A program made the position numbers and the translations under genes. Positions 29,081-42,299 of a DNA stretch of 64,000 nucleotides are shown here, one piece after another. This DNA comes from Aureobasidium sp. EXF-3400 (lineage: Eukaryota; Ascomycota; Dothideomycetes; Dothideales; Saccotheciaceae), in NCBI GenBank assembly GCA_024195585.1, contig SWBL01000009.1:186001-250000 (forward strand), written 5' to 3'. Under the pieces are notes generated by a model. It had not been told where the DNA came from, did no database searches, and saw nothing but the letters and a program-made list of their open reading frames with translations. The first letter of the stretch is position 1, and every line of letters begins with the position of its first letter.

Positions 29081-32000
29081 GATGGAGGAAAATGAGGTGG
29101 CAATCATGAGCCTTGTATACTGTCGTTTATGATGTTTTGTTTTAGTGTCAATCTTTACTATACCCAATTTGTTTCGGAGCCCCAGACGGTGTCCTCGCAG
29201 AACTAGCAACAGTATCTTTTTTCAACAACTTGTCTGAACGTTCCCAAGATTGTGAGGCTCTGAGCCACTAATACGGTAACTCATAGCACATCCAACCTTC
29301 AATGTCTTGCTTAGATCGTAGCCCTTATTCTGGTCGTCGAACATCCGCTGTTCACTGCCCTGTCTTCGCGACCAATCGGCCTGTCTGCCTGTTCATGGAC
29401 ACCCTGGTTCGAACGATATCGCCGCCTTTATCGGACCTCGTCCACCCCTAGCATATGGAAATAAGTCTGATCTACCAGAAGTAAATCAGTGACGGGGTCA
29501 TGCCTATCGAGAAGCCCCGACCGATACATGCTTGCAAGCACCTGTGGATCCAGAGGTCGGCCTCAAGCTCCACTTGACTTACGTGCGGAAGTCGCGAACT
29601 TCGAACCTCTAGTTGATCTACCGGGGACCAGAGAAGTAAAACCCTATCAACACACGACGCTGATCTACGAGTTGGAGGTTGTCATACCTGTCTACATATC
29701 TCAGCTTTGATGTAGTTTGGTTAAATATTCGGTACAGCTTTTGTTCAACACAAGTCCTTAGCTGAGGCAAGCATGATCGCTCGACTACTAACCGTTCGAG
29801 CTTTGAGTTCGGACAGCAGGAGCTACTACTCACAACGTGCCCCTCATGGCGACTTCGATCCCCTCTGGTTCTTCAACATCATCCATCCTTCGTATGGCAC
29901 ATGTCTCACTTCGATCCTCTCACATGTTATCTTCTGATGGTTTAACTAGCCTTCTGGTAGCCACTCGTCTTTGATCCATCATAATCGAGCAATCCCTCGT
30001 CGTCGATAGCAAGTACACTCAGGCGCCCTCGGACCAGCAAGACATCGACCACAGCCTTCGATACTTCACTCGTCTTAGGTTCAAGCCACGGTGTCAGTTG
30101 GGAACCTACAACGTTGGTATCCTCTGCTTTTCGTTCTACATTTCACACTGCCTTGATCATCTCCTTTGAGTTCGGCTTCTCGTCCTATCAAGTGGAGTAG
30201 GTTTTGGCTGTATATGCTGGACTACCTCCAACAACGGTTTCTCCACTACCTACTGACTTTCTAACAGGCTTATTGCCACATTTCTTTGAACAACATACGG
30301 GAATAAGACATGTCCACGTATGCAAGTGATCAGGAGCGTTCGAAGTCAATGGGTATGAACATTCGTTGCACAACTGCTCGAAGATGGCTTGAGGTACAAC
30401 CACAATCAGACTCAGGCCAAGCTATCAGCTGTCGCATTGAGCTTTCTACCTCCATTGAATTCTGTCCCGAGATCTTCACTTTTGCGGCCAGATGTCTGCA
30501 ACAGATCAGCTCTCTCGTGTTACTCTTTGGCTTTCGTCTTGGGAGGAAGTCCGAAGTTCGAACGACCTCAATTGGCTGCAGTTTTTGCCGTCCACACGTT
30601 TCGACACATGCCTCTCACGTTTTCGAAATCGTACGATGTTCAGAATCTTACTTATGAACCTCGACCTTTTGTTGGACACTTGTCCAACGATGAATAGCTG
30701 ACCAGATCAAAATCTCATTTGGAGATGCTTCAAACTGTTGACAAACTGACCATATCAGTTGCACCACTATCGAATCTTGCTTCATGAACGCTGAGCCTAC
30801 CCGACATATCAAGTCTGATGCTTTAACTATCGTCTGAGTTTCTTAGGACTCTTGGATTTGGACTAGGGAGCAGCCGCCCTCTTGCTCATACCGGACCTCA
30901 TGTCCTCTGGATCGCGAGCTTTATGACTCGGAGCCTCACCAATGAGATACCTCGATGCAGTAATCCGAAAAGTCAATCAGTACACTCATTCCCGCTATAC
31001 AACTCTGGTCGTTCCTTCCATACATGAGGTGACCAGGAATCTGCGGGATGATCGGACAGGAGAATCTCCTACAACCGACTACACTCAACTTAACCATCGT
31101 CTATACGGCTCCTCTTGACGCCTCTCAAGTGCCCCTCTCTCTCTCTGGTGTCTCAGGTAGTAAGCCTTACCAGCCGTTCGATTAAATCTTTTGCTTATAG
31201 AATTACTTTTGCTAGTGTAGGGCGTCAACATGCCTGCGCCCTACCCTATCCCAATCTGTCTCTCCTAACGATCCTAGCGCATCACGACCTTCTCACGTTC
31301 TCTAGTTCCCATGAGTCTATCATCGTCATTGCTCTGATCATGGAGTTTATGATCCCGTTGGGAGGAACGATCACACGAACCGCTTTGTTGGCTTCAGTGA
31401 CCATCTCGATCACATCATCTGCTGAATATGTTCACCAACATCCTTGTTGGCGTCTATCAGACATGCCGGGTGTCTCAGACTTCGATACTCGTCCGACCAA
31501 GGCTCCATTCTCGAGGAAGTCGGGTACAGTCGGCTGCTCTTTCGTACGGTGACACGGAACGCACTACGATCCTCGACAAACTGAAGTTTTTCTCACGCCA
31601 ACGAGGCTACGTTCACCGAAGACCCTCGAGAACGTATCTCCCCATGGATACTGCACTGATCTTCAGACGCATTATGATCTTCTTTCTGTATGCGAAGAGG
31701 TTATGACCCTCTGACATTCACAGACATGACATTGTCCGTTTTTGACACCAGATCCTGTGTCCACCTCCAATTTGACAACACGATCTGTGCCTCTATGTAT
31801 CTATTTATATCTCTCCTGCTCCTTACGATCATGATGGCCTTTTGCTCGTGTTTCATCTGCACATCTATTTAGTCACGCAATGATCATCTCATACATCTAC
31901 GGGATCACAACTTTGACTCCTTTGCATACTTCATTCCACAAACATACTTGTGTGACTTGTTGGGTACAATCATACACACATGCTTCTGGTATACCACCTT

Positions 32001-32486
32001 ATAGTTGTTCACGAAATCAACTTCCTAACAGTATCGTGCTTTCGACAGATTGTTGTCTTGATATACTGAATTTCTTCCTTTTTTTTATTGAGAGAAAAAA
32101 GGGATGATGGTGGTAACACCCTGGCTTCAATGGTGCCCTGCCACAAAACACAAACAAGATGGGCGTTTCAATTCTGCAGCGATAGGTACTGAGAGAATGA
32201 TCAACTTGCTTGTCATGACTCATTGAGGTGTATGATGTGGGCAACATAGGATAGTGTGCTGTGGGAGGAAGACATTTCATATCGGAAGCTCACTTTGGAA
32301 CGGAAGCAGGGCAAAGCACCACACTTCAAAACAGAGGGACCGTGAATAGAGATAGATTGGATAGTTTTCATTAGCTCTTCCTCGAGCTTTCCTTCTTCCT
32401 CTTCTCATTACTAGCAGATGTCTATCGTGTCTTTTCTCGTAGAATGCGTCTCATTCCAAAACTGGAAAACCGTCTAGCATACAGGC
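29081..32486. other. 3.4 kb gene desert
   Basis: Only short open frames; the longest (about 145 codons near 31115) shows no domain, signal peptide or splice-linked partner. No tRNA, terminal repeats or transposase motifs found. Words such as CTTCGAT and TTTGAGTTCGG recur, which hints at old degenerate repeats, but I could not define a unit. The end at 32080-32100 has a T-run followed by an A-run (potential 3' end of neighbouring transcripts). Confidence 0.45.
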
Positions 32487-34004
32487 CTACTCATCGCCAA
32501 ACATGGTTTCACCTCCAACCTTCTTGTTGCGTCCTGACTTGATGATAGACTTGACCACACGCTCAACATTATCCCAATCCTCAGTGTCAAGCTTGGTAGG
32601 GTTGATAGAAAGCTCCTGGCAAATGGAGCGGAACATCTCCCAACTGCGCTTATCGTGAACAAGAGTCAAAGCAACGCCGACTTTGCCGAAACGACCAGTA
32701 CGACCAACACGGTGCAAGAAGGTCTCAGCATCGGGCACGTAACCGCGACCTGGAGCCGGCTTGTCAGGGATGTCGTAGTTAATGACCATGGTGACGGTCT
32801 GGACGTCAATGCCACGGGCGAGAACGTTTGTGGTGATGAGAACTTTGGCGGTGCCCTCGCGGAACCTGTCGATAACTGTGTCGCGCTCGGTACCTTCGAG
32901 ACCACCGGTCAGGGTGACGACGTGGTGGCCCTCGGAGGTCATGCGCTTGGAGAGTTCGTCGGCGGTCTCGCGCTTGCGGACGAAGATGATGGATGAGGCG
33001 ATTGTCATGAGGCCGTAGAATTTGATCAATGCGTCGTACTTGTCCGAGTCCTGACTCACATCGAGGTACATCTGCTTGATGCCCTTGACGGTGAGGTTGG
33101 TGCGCTCCAGAGTGATTTGGTTGGCATTGGGGGCGAAGAGAGCGGTGAAGGCGAGGACTTCTTCAGGGAAAGTGGCGGAGAAAAGGACGGTCTGAACATC
33201 TTTGGGTAAGAGACCCTTCACACGCTTGCATTGGTCTCCCAGACCTTGCTGGTCGAGCATGTTGTCGGCCTCGTCCAAGACAAGCACCTTGATACCGCGT
33301 GTGTTGAGCTGCTTTCTACGGACCAGGTCCATGACTGTTCCTGGAGTACCAACGACGACTTGGCCGGTGACTTGCTGGCCGCGTGTTGACGGGTCGGGGA
33401 CGGCCTGGTATGTGCTGAGACCATCCATGAATCCACCCATGACCTGCACGACACCGAGAATCTGTCTGGCAAGCTCACGCGAAGGAGCGAGAACCAGGGC
33501 TTGGGGTTGTTGGAGCGTCAATTCGAGACGTGAGAGGATATTGAGGACGAAAGCGGCGGTCTTTCCTGTACCAGATTGCGACTGGCCAATGAGGTTCTGA
33601 GGAGGGTTTTGAAGGAGCATGGGTAGGGCGCGTTCTTGGACCTTTGAGGGCTTTGTGAAACCAAGAGAAGTGATACCCTTCTGTAGAGATTCGGGGAGGT
33701 CGAGGTCGCGGAACTCCTTGACGGAGAACAAGGGGTTGTTGGGGTCTTGTTGGAGATCGTTCAGCTTGACATTGACGTCGAATTCGGGTTCGAGCAATTC
33801 CGAGCCCATCTGGAACTCTGAGGCACCGTCTGTCTGATCTTCAAGAGCAGCTTCTTCGGGTGCTGCGGCGTCTGCGGCAGGGGCAGGCTGCTGTGTCTGT
33901 GTCTTGTTCTGGTTGTCCATCTCTTCAACATCTTCAGCCCAGTCGAGCTTCTTTGCGTCCGGGAAAGTCATGCGATCGCCGAGGGATTTGGATGCGTCCG
34001 ACAT
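32487..34004 (-). CDS. dbp5: DEAD-box RNA helicase Dbp5 (mRNA export)
   Basis: Intronless, 505 residues from the ATG at 34004 ([10 protein letters not shown]); a 53-residue upstream extension in frame looks like 5' UTR. All helicase motifs are present: Q-motif ([14 protein letters not shown]), [43 protein letters not shown] and [10 protein letters not shown]. The Dbp5-specific N-terminus (acidic, [23 protein letters not shown]) and the insertion [13 protein letters not shown] are visible. Dbp5 sits on the cytoplasmic face of the nuclear pore, is activated by Gle1 and strips export factors from mRNA. It diverges from bzz1 across a 765 bp gap. No odd residues seen. Confidence 0.96.
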   Translation of the reverse strand: MSDASKSLGDRMTFPDAKKLDWAEDVEEMDNQNKTQTQQPAPAADAAAPEEAALEDQTDGASEFQMGSELLEPEFDVNVKLNDLQQDPNNPLFSVKEFRDLDLPESLQKGITSLGFTKPSKVQERALPMLLQNPPQNLIGQSQSGTGKTAAFVLNILSRLELTLQQPQALVLAPSRELARQILGVVQVMGGFMDGLSTYQAVPDPSTRGQQVTGQVVVGTPGTVMDLVRRKQLNTRGIKVLVLDEADNMLDQQGLGDQCKRVKGLLPKDVQTVLFSATFPEEVLAFTALFAPNANQITLERTNLTVKGIKQMYLDVSQDSDKYDALIKFYGLMTIASSIIFVRKRETADELSKRMTSEGHHVVTLTGGLEGTERDTVIDRFREGTAKVLITTNVLARGIDVQTVTMVINYDIPDKPAPGRGYVPDAETFLHRVGRTGRFGKVGVALTLVHDKRSWEMFRSICQELSINPTKLDTEDWDNVERVVKSIIKSGRNKKVGGETMFGDE

Positions 34005-34769
34005 GATTGTGATGAATGAGAGAAAAATGCGCACGCGCGAGTGGTGATAAAGTGGGAAGGTGCGAAGGAGCGGTGGAATGTTGTTTGTTCGGGAAGTCGC
34101 AAACGCAGCTTCACTCTGTCGGCGCAACAAATCTTGAGTGACGACGTTTGGTCGCCCAAACACCTACTATTCCACTTTAGGCAACTACCCCCTCCAGGGT
34201 TTCGTGTGAGAGAAGGTGCGGCCTAACTCCGCTCTTCTCCAATCGCAATTGCGAATGTCACTGAAAACAAATATAAAAGCACTCACTGTGATGTTGCTGA
34301 TAATTCTGACCCTCTCGATCTCTGTAGCCAGTCTTGAGATAGATTTGTGTCGTGCATCAGGTCCGCCAAAGACCCCTCGAGCTAGAACATGCAGGCTGTC
34401 CACGGGAGCCATTTCCCCACCATATGCCACGTTACGTCGAAAAGATACATTGTCGCTACCTAGAATCGCACGGTGTACGCGTAGTCCAGGCCGATTGGTA
34501 CTGCCTGTCCATGAAGACGGTTTGAACCTCTCTAAGCAACAGTCGATGCCGGGCCGGTAGGCATGCGACTTCAGCCGGCGGAGGGCTGGGCCCGATGGTG
34601 ATACCCCGCCTTGGCAATATTAAGGCACTCTCGGCCTTGGGCCGCCATACGATTGCCAACAGTCTCGTGTCTTCTTCCCAAAGGCTACTTGCATTGTTCG
34701 TCTGTGAAGAGCCGCTGTGGCCGGCTGTAATCCCCGTCTCATCCTGCATTCACATTCTGTTATTCCTGC
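34005..34769. promoter_or_regulatory. Divergent upstream region (dbp5 / bzz1)
   Basis: 765 bp between divergent starts, GC-rich near bzz1. No tRNA and no defined motif. An open frame on the minus strand crossing into bzz1 is judged a shadow. Confidence 0.4.
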
Positions 34770-37143
34770 ATGGCCGAGGTTGATATCGCGCCGCAGTTCG
34801 GCGCCGAGTTGAAGGTTGGTCGGTTGCCGATCCGTTGGATCGTGTTCGACTAACAACCAACTGACATGATTGCATAGGATGGCTTCAAGCCAGTGAATGC
34901 CTGGGTCTTGGGCGGTATCGCATGGCTGGACGATATACAAGCCTTCTATCGTGAACGCAGCGCCATTGAGAAGGAGTACAGCCAGAAACTCAATGCTCTT
35001 GCCAAAAAGTACTTCGACAAGAAGATCCGCAAGCAGAGCAGTCTGAGTGTTGGAGATACTCCAACTGTCACTCCTGGTTCTCTGGAGAGGTACACCTGAA
35101 TCTACACCTACCCGGAGAGTCCGTACTGACCAACACCATTTAGTGCATCCATGACCACCTGGGCCACCCAACTTACTACCCTCGAGAACCGCGCTGCTGA
35201 ACACGACCGCTTTGCTACTCAACTTATCTCTCACCTCGCCGATCCCGTCAAGCACTTGTCCACCCGTTGCGAAGACCTCCGCAAACACCATGCCGACTAT
35301 GCCGCCAAACTCGAGAAAGAGCGTGACAACACCTATGCTGATTTGCGCAAGACAAAGACAAAGTACGACAGCGTCTGCCAGGATGTCGAGAAGTCCAGAA
35401 AGAAGATCGACAGTAGTTTCGACCACGGCAAGACCAAGGCACAGTCCGCCTATTTACAGATCCAGGCAGACATGCGCAACACAAAGAACACCTACCTGAT
35501 CTCAATCAATGTCACCAACAAGCAGAAAGAGCGATACTATCATGAATATGTTCCCGATTTGCTAGACTCACTGCAGGACTTGTCCGAGACCCGCGTAGCC
35601 AAGTTGAACACTTTGTGGTTACAAGCAGCGACCATCGAGACACAGACCCTATCAAGATCCACTCAACTGCTAGAGCACCTCTCGGCTGAGATTCCACGCA
35701 ACAATCCTGTTCTCGATTCCATGATGTTCGTTCGTCACAACGCTGCCAACTGGCAAGACCCCGCCGATTTCACCTTCGAGCCCTCACCAGTATGGCTGGA
35801 TGACGATGTCATGGCGGCAGACGATCCGAGCAAGACTTTCCTTCGAAACATCATGATGAAGAGCAAGGGACAGTTGAACGAGCTGCGCAGAGAGTGCGAC
35901 GCCAAACGCCGCGAGGTTGAGGGCGCGAAGCGAGTACGTCAAGCAATTAGAGAGGGCAAAGACAAGCGTGACGAGGTCGAAGTTGTGCGGGCGCAATTCA
36001 ACCTACAAGAGTCGCTGCACGAATCTGAGAGGAAGAAGGTAACGTGCGAAGTCGAGGTCAGCACGATTGCGACCGCTGTTGGTGACCTGAGTATTGGTGC
36101 TCAGAACCATGCCTTCAAATCCCAGACCTTCAAGTTGCCTACAAATTGTGATCTCTGCGGCGATCGCTTGTGGGGCTTGTCAGCAAAGGGCTTCGATTGT
36201 GAGGATTGCGGCTTCATCTGTCACAGCAAGTGTCAGATGAAGGTACCCGCAAACTGTCCAGGTCCTCTAGATAAAGATGCAAAGAAGAAGATCAAGGCCG
36301 AGCGACAGGCTGCAGCTTCAGCATCTACTCCCCCAGCAGGAAATGCTGCAGCACAAGGCTCATCTGATTCTGTCAATGACATGCCGCGTCTCAACCGTAC
36401 CGACACTATGGGCAGTATGAATACGCTCTCATCTGGCTATGCTGCAAGTGCGAATCGCAGCGTTTCGGGAACGAACGTCCGTCCGCCCACGACTTCGACT
36501 GATAGCGCCAACGACCTTGGGCGGTCGAACACGGCCAAGCGTCGCATTCTAGCACCACCACCAGATCACTACGCAAGCAGCAATGGAGGAGATTCGTCAG
36601 ATGACCAGCCTCGGGGCAAGATGATGTATCCTTACCAAGCCAGTGGTGATGGCGAAATCACTGTGGAGGAAGGTGCTGAAGTTACGATTGTCGAACCAGA
36701 TGGTAAGTTATTGTCTCTTGTCACTCGCTGCTCTTGAAATGCTAATAACATCCACAGATGGAGTTGGCTGGATGAAGATTCGCACACGCTCTGGCGAAGG
36801 TCTTGTACCCGCCTCTTATGTTGAGATGATGCCTTCATCACCTGTGAGATCGCAACCTGGTCATCGCGCGTCCATCACCAGTTTGGCCACATCGATTGCT
36901 TCCTCTGCACCATCGACCAAAAAGAAGGGTCCAACTGTGGCTCCCAAACGTGGTGCCAAGAAGCTGAAATATGTCGAGGCATTGTACACGTACGCAGCTA
37001 GTGGCGAAGGCGAGGCTAGTATGGACGAGGGTGAAAGATTGGTCTTGATCGCACCGGATCAAGGTGATGGATGGTGCGAGGTCGAACGAGCAGGCGGTCA
37101 AGGCAAAGGACTTGTCCCCGCCGGATGGGTCAAAGAGGTCTAG
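34770..37143 (+). CDS. bzz1: Bzz1-type F-BAR, C1 and double SH3 protein
   Basis: Exons are 34770-34814, 34878-35089, 35144-36702 and 36758-37143 (introns 63, 54 and 55 bp), giving 733 residues. Order of domains: F-BAR (about 1-280, with AWVLGGIAWLDDIQAFYRER), a coiled region, a C1 zinc finger at 408-457 (HAFKSQTFKLPTNCDLCG...), a Ser/Thr-rich linker, SH3-1 at about 578-630 (split by the last intron) and SH3-2 at about 680-733. Bzz1 binds curved membrane at endocytic sites and recruits and activates the Las17/WASP-Arp2/3 actin machinery. The 45-base first exon encodes MAEVDIAPQFGAELK, a typical fungal start, which supports the 5' model. The last SH3 domain runs to the very C-terminus, as in the family. 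Confidence 0.94.
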
Positions 37144-37957
37144 AGGACTGACGGCCAACGCATTGTGAGTATCTGCGTACTGGAGGAGCCATAGGGATGT
37201 GCATTATTGTAGATGGAGTTGTATATCAAGGGGGAGCGCGTTTTCTTTTTCATCAGGAGAAGAGGCTTGTTTATTGCTATGGAAGTCTGGGATGCCTCGC
37301 GGCTTCTCTGCAGGTTGCGAGCCGCGTCAGATATGTCTGCAGCGAATCATGAATGGAAGACAAGAACTGAGTTATGCCTTCGAGATAAGACTGTAATGTC
37401 CCTATCGTCCTCACTATCATACTCTGGATGTTGCTTACTTCTGAGTGCTGCGGGGTTGGTCAAGCGGAGACCGAGAAAGCCGATCACCAGGCGCTGAGAT
37501 CCACTCTTGACCGGAGGCACCTCATCCTTAATTTCGAGCGCACCTCAACGAGCAGAATCAGAATTGTAGCTTGACTTTTTCACCGACAACAGCCGCCTTG
37601 TACGGGCGCATAGCGATGCAACCATTTGAGCTGACCCAGGAGCAAGAGCAATATTCGTGGTATCGATTCGTGACCTAACTCGAGCTCACCTTGACCTTGA
37701 TCGTTTCGATATCCTTTAAGCCCTAGCTTGTCCGCGTGGTCCACCGCCAGTTGGTTTCTTCAACAGCAAATTTCCATCAAACAAATTCCATCTTCCTAGA
37801 AGAGCATCTGGACTGCAGAGTATTTGAACTACCGGCAGTCAGAACCACGAGTCTCGGTATCAATCACGACATCCGGATCATCGCCTAGGCCCTATCACGC
37901 CATCTGGGTACAATCTTGAACCATACCCAGCCACCAAAATCAACGGTTTGGTTCGCC
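37144..37957. other. Intergenic, no gene seen
   Basis: 3' flank of bzz1 and upstream region of the DUF202 gene. Small open frames at 37199-37497 show no motif. Confidence 0.5.
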
Positions 37958-39548
37958 ATGCCTCTACCATGTTCACCTGCATCCACTTCCGAGAAGGGAG
38001 ACAGCTCCAGGTCAGCAACGGAATACGAATCTGAAAGTGATCTCATCACACCGAGGCCGGGCCCTACCAACCCCTCCTTGCGGACCCATGCCAATTTATC
38101 GACTCCCGTGCCGCCCTTCTCTTCCTGGTCGAGCAATAATGACCATCGCTTCTATGATTTTACCAGCGAGAGTGAGATCGAGCGGCCGAAGAGAGGTGTC
38201 TATCATAGCACTACCGCTAGCGAGTTCGAGGAGGACCCTTCCAAGCACGATAAAGTAAAGCCTCCCACCTCTGATCCCTCAACATCCAGGCCACTCGAAA
38301 GTCAGATAGAATCTGTCAAACCTGCTGCACCTACTAGCGACAAGGAGGCCATTGGTGATCATCTGGAACCCGAAAGTCACCCATCAGAACCCTACGCGAA
38401 GCCCATAGGTTCAGAACAGCAAAAGAAGAAAAGCAGTCCTCGATTGAGCCCGACCAGATCCAGTCCAGGTCGTCGCCAGAAATCAAGTCCAAAGACAAGC
38501 CCTCGCCAAAGCCCTGAGCGAAGCCTGAAGCCGGGCCCAAAGAATATACCAAGGCAGGCTTCTTCCAACTCGTTGAACCCAAGCAGGATCACGCCGGCGC
38601 TCGAACCTCGCCGCAGTGTCACCTTTTGTTCTACCGTGTCGGCTCGACCAGACGGCTCTGATAGATCATCGTCATTCATGTCACGACGCAACAATGCCGA
38701 TCCCGATCGAGCACGGGATGAGGCCGAGAGCAGTGCAGACGAAAACACGGCGATTGTCAGACGCAGAACAGGTGTGGGCACGTATGGAACTACGGATCCG
38801 GAGCACACTGTGACTGCAGGATATGACGGAGCGGCAGAGGAAGAACTTGACCGAGAATTGAGCCCAATTGAACGCAGAAGAAAGAGTAGCACACCTCAGA
38901 GAACTGCTAGTGCGCGTGGAGGTAGGGATACCAATGGTACTGGTCAAGAGTCTGAGGACGAGGGAGACAGAGAACACTATTGGAGACACCTTGTCGAGAA
39001 GTACGGTAGTGTCGAGCTCGAGAACAAGGGCAGTGTTGCACGCGATCACCTTGCACTGGGTACGTTGCGGCTTTCTTACAAGACTGCGAAATTCAGGACT
39101 GACGATGATTACAGAGCGCACCTTTCTGGCATGGTTGCGTACATCACTCTCGTTCGCATCAATCGGTATCGCCATCACGCAGCTCTTCAGACTCAACACA
39201 TCGATTGCAAACGAAAAAGACTCAGAATCAACAACGTCAGTCAACAACATCGACAGGGAGAAGTTGCGGCAACTAGGCAAGCCGTTGGGAGTGACGTTCC
39301 TCGGAGTGTGTAAGTTGTCAGACCAGGCTTCGGACTTTCGTATACCAAAAACTGATCTCTGTTGAACAGCAATTCTTATTCTCCTTCTCGGCTTCCACCG
39401 GTACTTTGAGAGTCAGCACTATGTTATTCGTGGCAAGTTCCCAGCTTCGAGAGGTAGTATTATGGTTGTTTCGTTTGTGGCTGGAGCATTGATTGTGGCA
39501 AGTCTGGTGGTTGTTATTGCCGTCGCTCCTTCTGCTTTCGAGACGTGA
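37958..39548 (+). CDS. DUF202 membrane protein with long disordered N-terminus
   Basis: Exons are 37958-39059, 39115-39309 and 39370-39548 with phase-1 introns of 55 and 60 bp, giving 491 residues. The first 350 residues are disordered, with many acidic residues and an SP/RS-rich patch (KSSPRLSPTRSSPGRR). Splicing completes the DUF202 core: ARDHLALERTFLAWLRTSLSFASIGIA, a linker, then two more hydrophobic segments (VTFLGVSILILLLGFHRYF and GSIMVVSFVAGALIVASLVVVIAV). DUF202 is related to the small Vtc1-type subunit of the vacuolar transporter chaperone and to bacterial YidH; stand-alone fungal members have no settled function. The ATG at 37958 is the first in the frame. A vacuolar or plasma-membrane location is inference. 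Confidence 0.9.
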
Positions 39549-39958
39549 ATGGACAGTTGTCTATAGCAGTATATACAAACCGTAGATTTCTTATTGAAAG
39601 TACTCGATTGTGTTGCATCGTTTATCAGATCGGGAGTGCCACGTGAGATAGAGTCGCGATAGCGCTGAGATGGTCTCGCAGTAGGTGAAACGGCGGGCAC
39701 GCTCGAAGCTTCTGGCTCATGTTTGATGGCATCCGGAGCGAATTGATGAGCGTCATCTGCCCGGGGCCCAAACGCCGAGGCGACCGGAGCGTCTACAGTC
39801 TTGGGCTTGTCTTTGCCGCCGACACGACCATCTCCCTATCATCGCTATCTGTATACACGACATACTCGCATACAATCCTCTCGTTCCGCACGCAGCACCT
39901 CCTTCAGCTGTGTCTGCCTTGATCGCCGACTGAGCCTGCCACGTCTCTAGGCGCAATC
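39549..39958. other. Intergenic, yme1 upstream region
   Basis: 410 bp between the DUF202 stop and the yme1 start, GC-rich, with no gene. Confidence 0.5.
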
Positions 39959-42299
39959 ATGGCCTCTCGCGGCGCCCAGGTACGAAGGCAACCATACGTC
40001 CACCGTTTATGTATCCACTGACATGAATCCACAGATTGCCTTGTGGCCGTCTGCCTCTGCCGCACTCAGGCAACTGTCACGGCAGTCCGCCTCGTCGTCG
40101 ACTTCCTCGCTCGTCGCTAGTGGTAAGATCGCAACAGTCATCCGCCATGGCGCTCTATACCTCGGAACCAGTACGCTGACCGCTACAGTGCTCCGTACCC
40201 AACCCTACTCATCACTCGCATCGTATCGTCCTTCGCTCGCTTCAATCTCCCGTACGCCACTCTCGCGCACCCAGTCCGTCTTCCGCCAAAGCCGCGCCGC
40301 CAGCAGCGTTTCGCAGAACTTGCTTGCCAGTCTTGAGAAGACAGCCAACAACAACCCTCAAAGCGCTACCGCCCAAAATGCCTTCTACTCTGCTCTGATC
40401 CGCGCCGGCCACTACGATATTCTGGTCGAACGCTATGACTCAGGCCGTTATGCTACAAGTCCCTCTGTCGACAATCTCTACTCTCGTGCTATAGAAAAAG
40501 TTGGTCAATCTGAATCTGGCTCTGGTGCATCCGACGAGAACGCCCAGATCGCTGGCCAGGCTATTGCCTCTACTACCCGCGGCGGTAACGTCTCCGTCAC
40601 CCGTAAAGGTTCAGGTGGTAGGAAAGAGCCCCTTTACGTTGTCGTCGACGAAACCGTTGGTTCGACTATCTTCAAATGGGTCAAATTCCTGTTGGTCTTC
40701 GCTGCTAGTTGCTACCTCTCTCTGGTTGTTCTCACTTTCCTCGTCGATGCCACTGGCGTAATCAAGAAGGTTGGCGGAGCCCAGGACAACCAGGCAAAGC
40801 CCGAGATGCAAAAGACCCGTTTCACCGACGTTCATGGCTGTGACGAGGCAAAGGAAGAACTCCAGGAACTCGTCGAATTCCTCAAGGCTCCCGAAAAGTT
40901 CTCGACTCTTGGTGGAAAGCTCCCCAAGGGTGTTCTGCTCACTGGCCCTCCCGGTACTGGTAAAACTCTCCTCGCTCGCGCTGTCGCTGGCGAGGCTGGG
41001 GTCCCATTCTTCTATATGTCTGGTTCTGAATTCGACGAGGTCTACGTTGGTGTAGGTGCCAAGCGCGTCCGAGACCTGTTCACCCAAGCCCGTGGAAAAT
41101 CGCCTGCTATCATCTTCATTGACGAACTCGACGCTATCGGCGGCAAGCGTAATGAACGTGATGCAGCATACGCAAAGCAAACTCTGAACCAACTTCTTAC
41201 CGAGCTCGACGGTTTCGACCAGGATACTGGCGTCATCATCATTGGCGCTACCAACTTCCCTCAATCGCTTGACAAGGCTCTGACCAGACCTGGAAGATTC
41301 GACCGTAACGTTGTCGTTGGCTTGCCCGACGTTCGTGGCCGCATCAGCATTCTCAAACACCATCTCAAGAACATTCGCATTGATGGCGAGGTTGATGCTA
41401 CTGTTCTAGCTCGTGGTACTCCCGGCTTCAGCGGTGCTGAACTCGAAAACATCTGCAACCAGGCTGCTGTCCGTGCATCCAAGAACAAGGCCAAGCGTGT
41501 GACGATGGATGATTTGACCTGGGCCAAGGACAAAGTTCTCATGGGCGCCGAACGCCGTTCTGCCGTCATTCAGCAAAAGGACAAGGTTATGACTGCATAC
41601 CACGAAGGTGGCCATGCGCTTGTAGCCATGCTCACCAAGGAAACCACACCTCTCTACAAGGCTACCATCATGCCCCGCGGCCACGCCCTTGGTTTGACTC
41701 AAATGCTCCCTGAACTCGACAAGGTTTCAGAAACCAGAGCCGAGATGATGGCTCAGATTGACGTCTGCATGGGCGGCAAGGTAGCCGAGGAACTCATCTA
41801 CGGACCAGATCAAGTTACCACTGGTGCATCTTCCGACATTCAGTCCGCCACTCGTATTGCCCATATGATGGTTACACAAGCCGGCATGTCAGACAAGCTC
41901 GGCAATGTAGATCTTAACTCTGACTACGCTCGCTTGTCATCCGAGACCAAACAACTTATTGAGAGTGAAGTCCGCAGACTCGTAGAAGAAGGCCACGCAC
42001 GTGCTACCAAACTCCTCAACGACAATCGCGAAGGACTGGAACGTCTAGCAAACGCACTGGTCGAATACGAGACCTTGAGCAAAGAGGAGATGGAAGCAGC
42101 AGTGCGAGGAGAGAAGCTGTCGCCGAAAAAGCCAACGGCAGATCCAGATGTTCCCGTTAAGAACGTTCCTGAATTTCCCCTTCCACCAACCTTCTCACCG
42201 CCAACAATAGGCGGTAGTGGTCCTGGAGGTGTACCTAGCCCCAGACCCGCTCCTGGTGGCAACGAAGATGGACCTTCTCCTTATCCCGCCGGTCCTTAG
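39959..42299 (+). CDS. yme1: Mitochondrial i-AAA protease Yme1
   Basis: Exons are 39959-39979 and 40035-42299, with a 55 bp phase-0 intron, giving 761 residues. The short first exon encodes MASRGAQ, which joins [14 protein letters not shown] to make a basic, hydroxyl-rich mitochondrial presequence; an ATG at 40023 inside the intron is a poorer start. One transmembrane segment (about 220-243) precedes the AAA domain with Walker A at 311-318 (GPPGTGKT), Walker [12 protein letters not shown] and the second region of homology. The metalloprotease motif HEGGH is at 530-534. Yme1 is anchored in the inner mitochondrial membrane with its catalytic domain in the intermembrane space, where it degrades unassembled proteins. 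The Pro/Gly-rich tail ([17 protein letters not shown]) is typical of fungal members. Confidence 0.96.

Noticed and set aside
29400..29425. B-box-like GGTTCGAAC, considered as a tRNA T arm
   Set aside because: No matching acceptor stem, anticodon arm or A box could be drawn around it.
31115..31552. Open frame of 145 codons in the 29-32 kb desert
   Set aside because: No motif, no membrane or signal pattern that holds up, and no adjoining exons with fungal splice sites.
34620..35426. Open frame of 268 codons on the minus strand
   Set aside because: It overlaps the first exons of bzz1 and its promoter, shows no domain, and would conflict with conserved F-BAR sequence.
40611..41363. Open frame of 250 codons on the minus strand
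   Set aside because: It lies wholly inside yme1, whose AAA and protease motifs are intact on the plus strand; the codon-position bias of yme1 explains the shadow frame.
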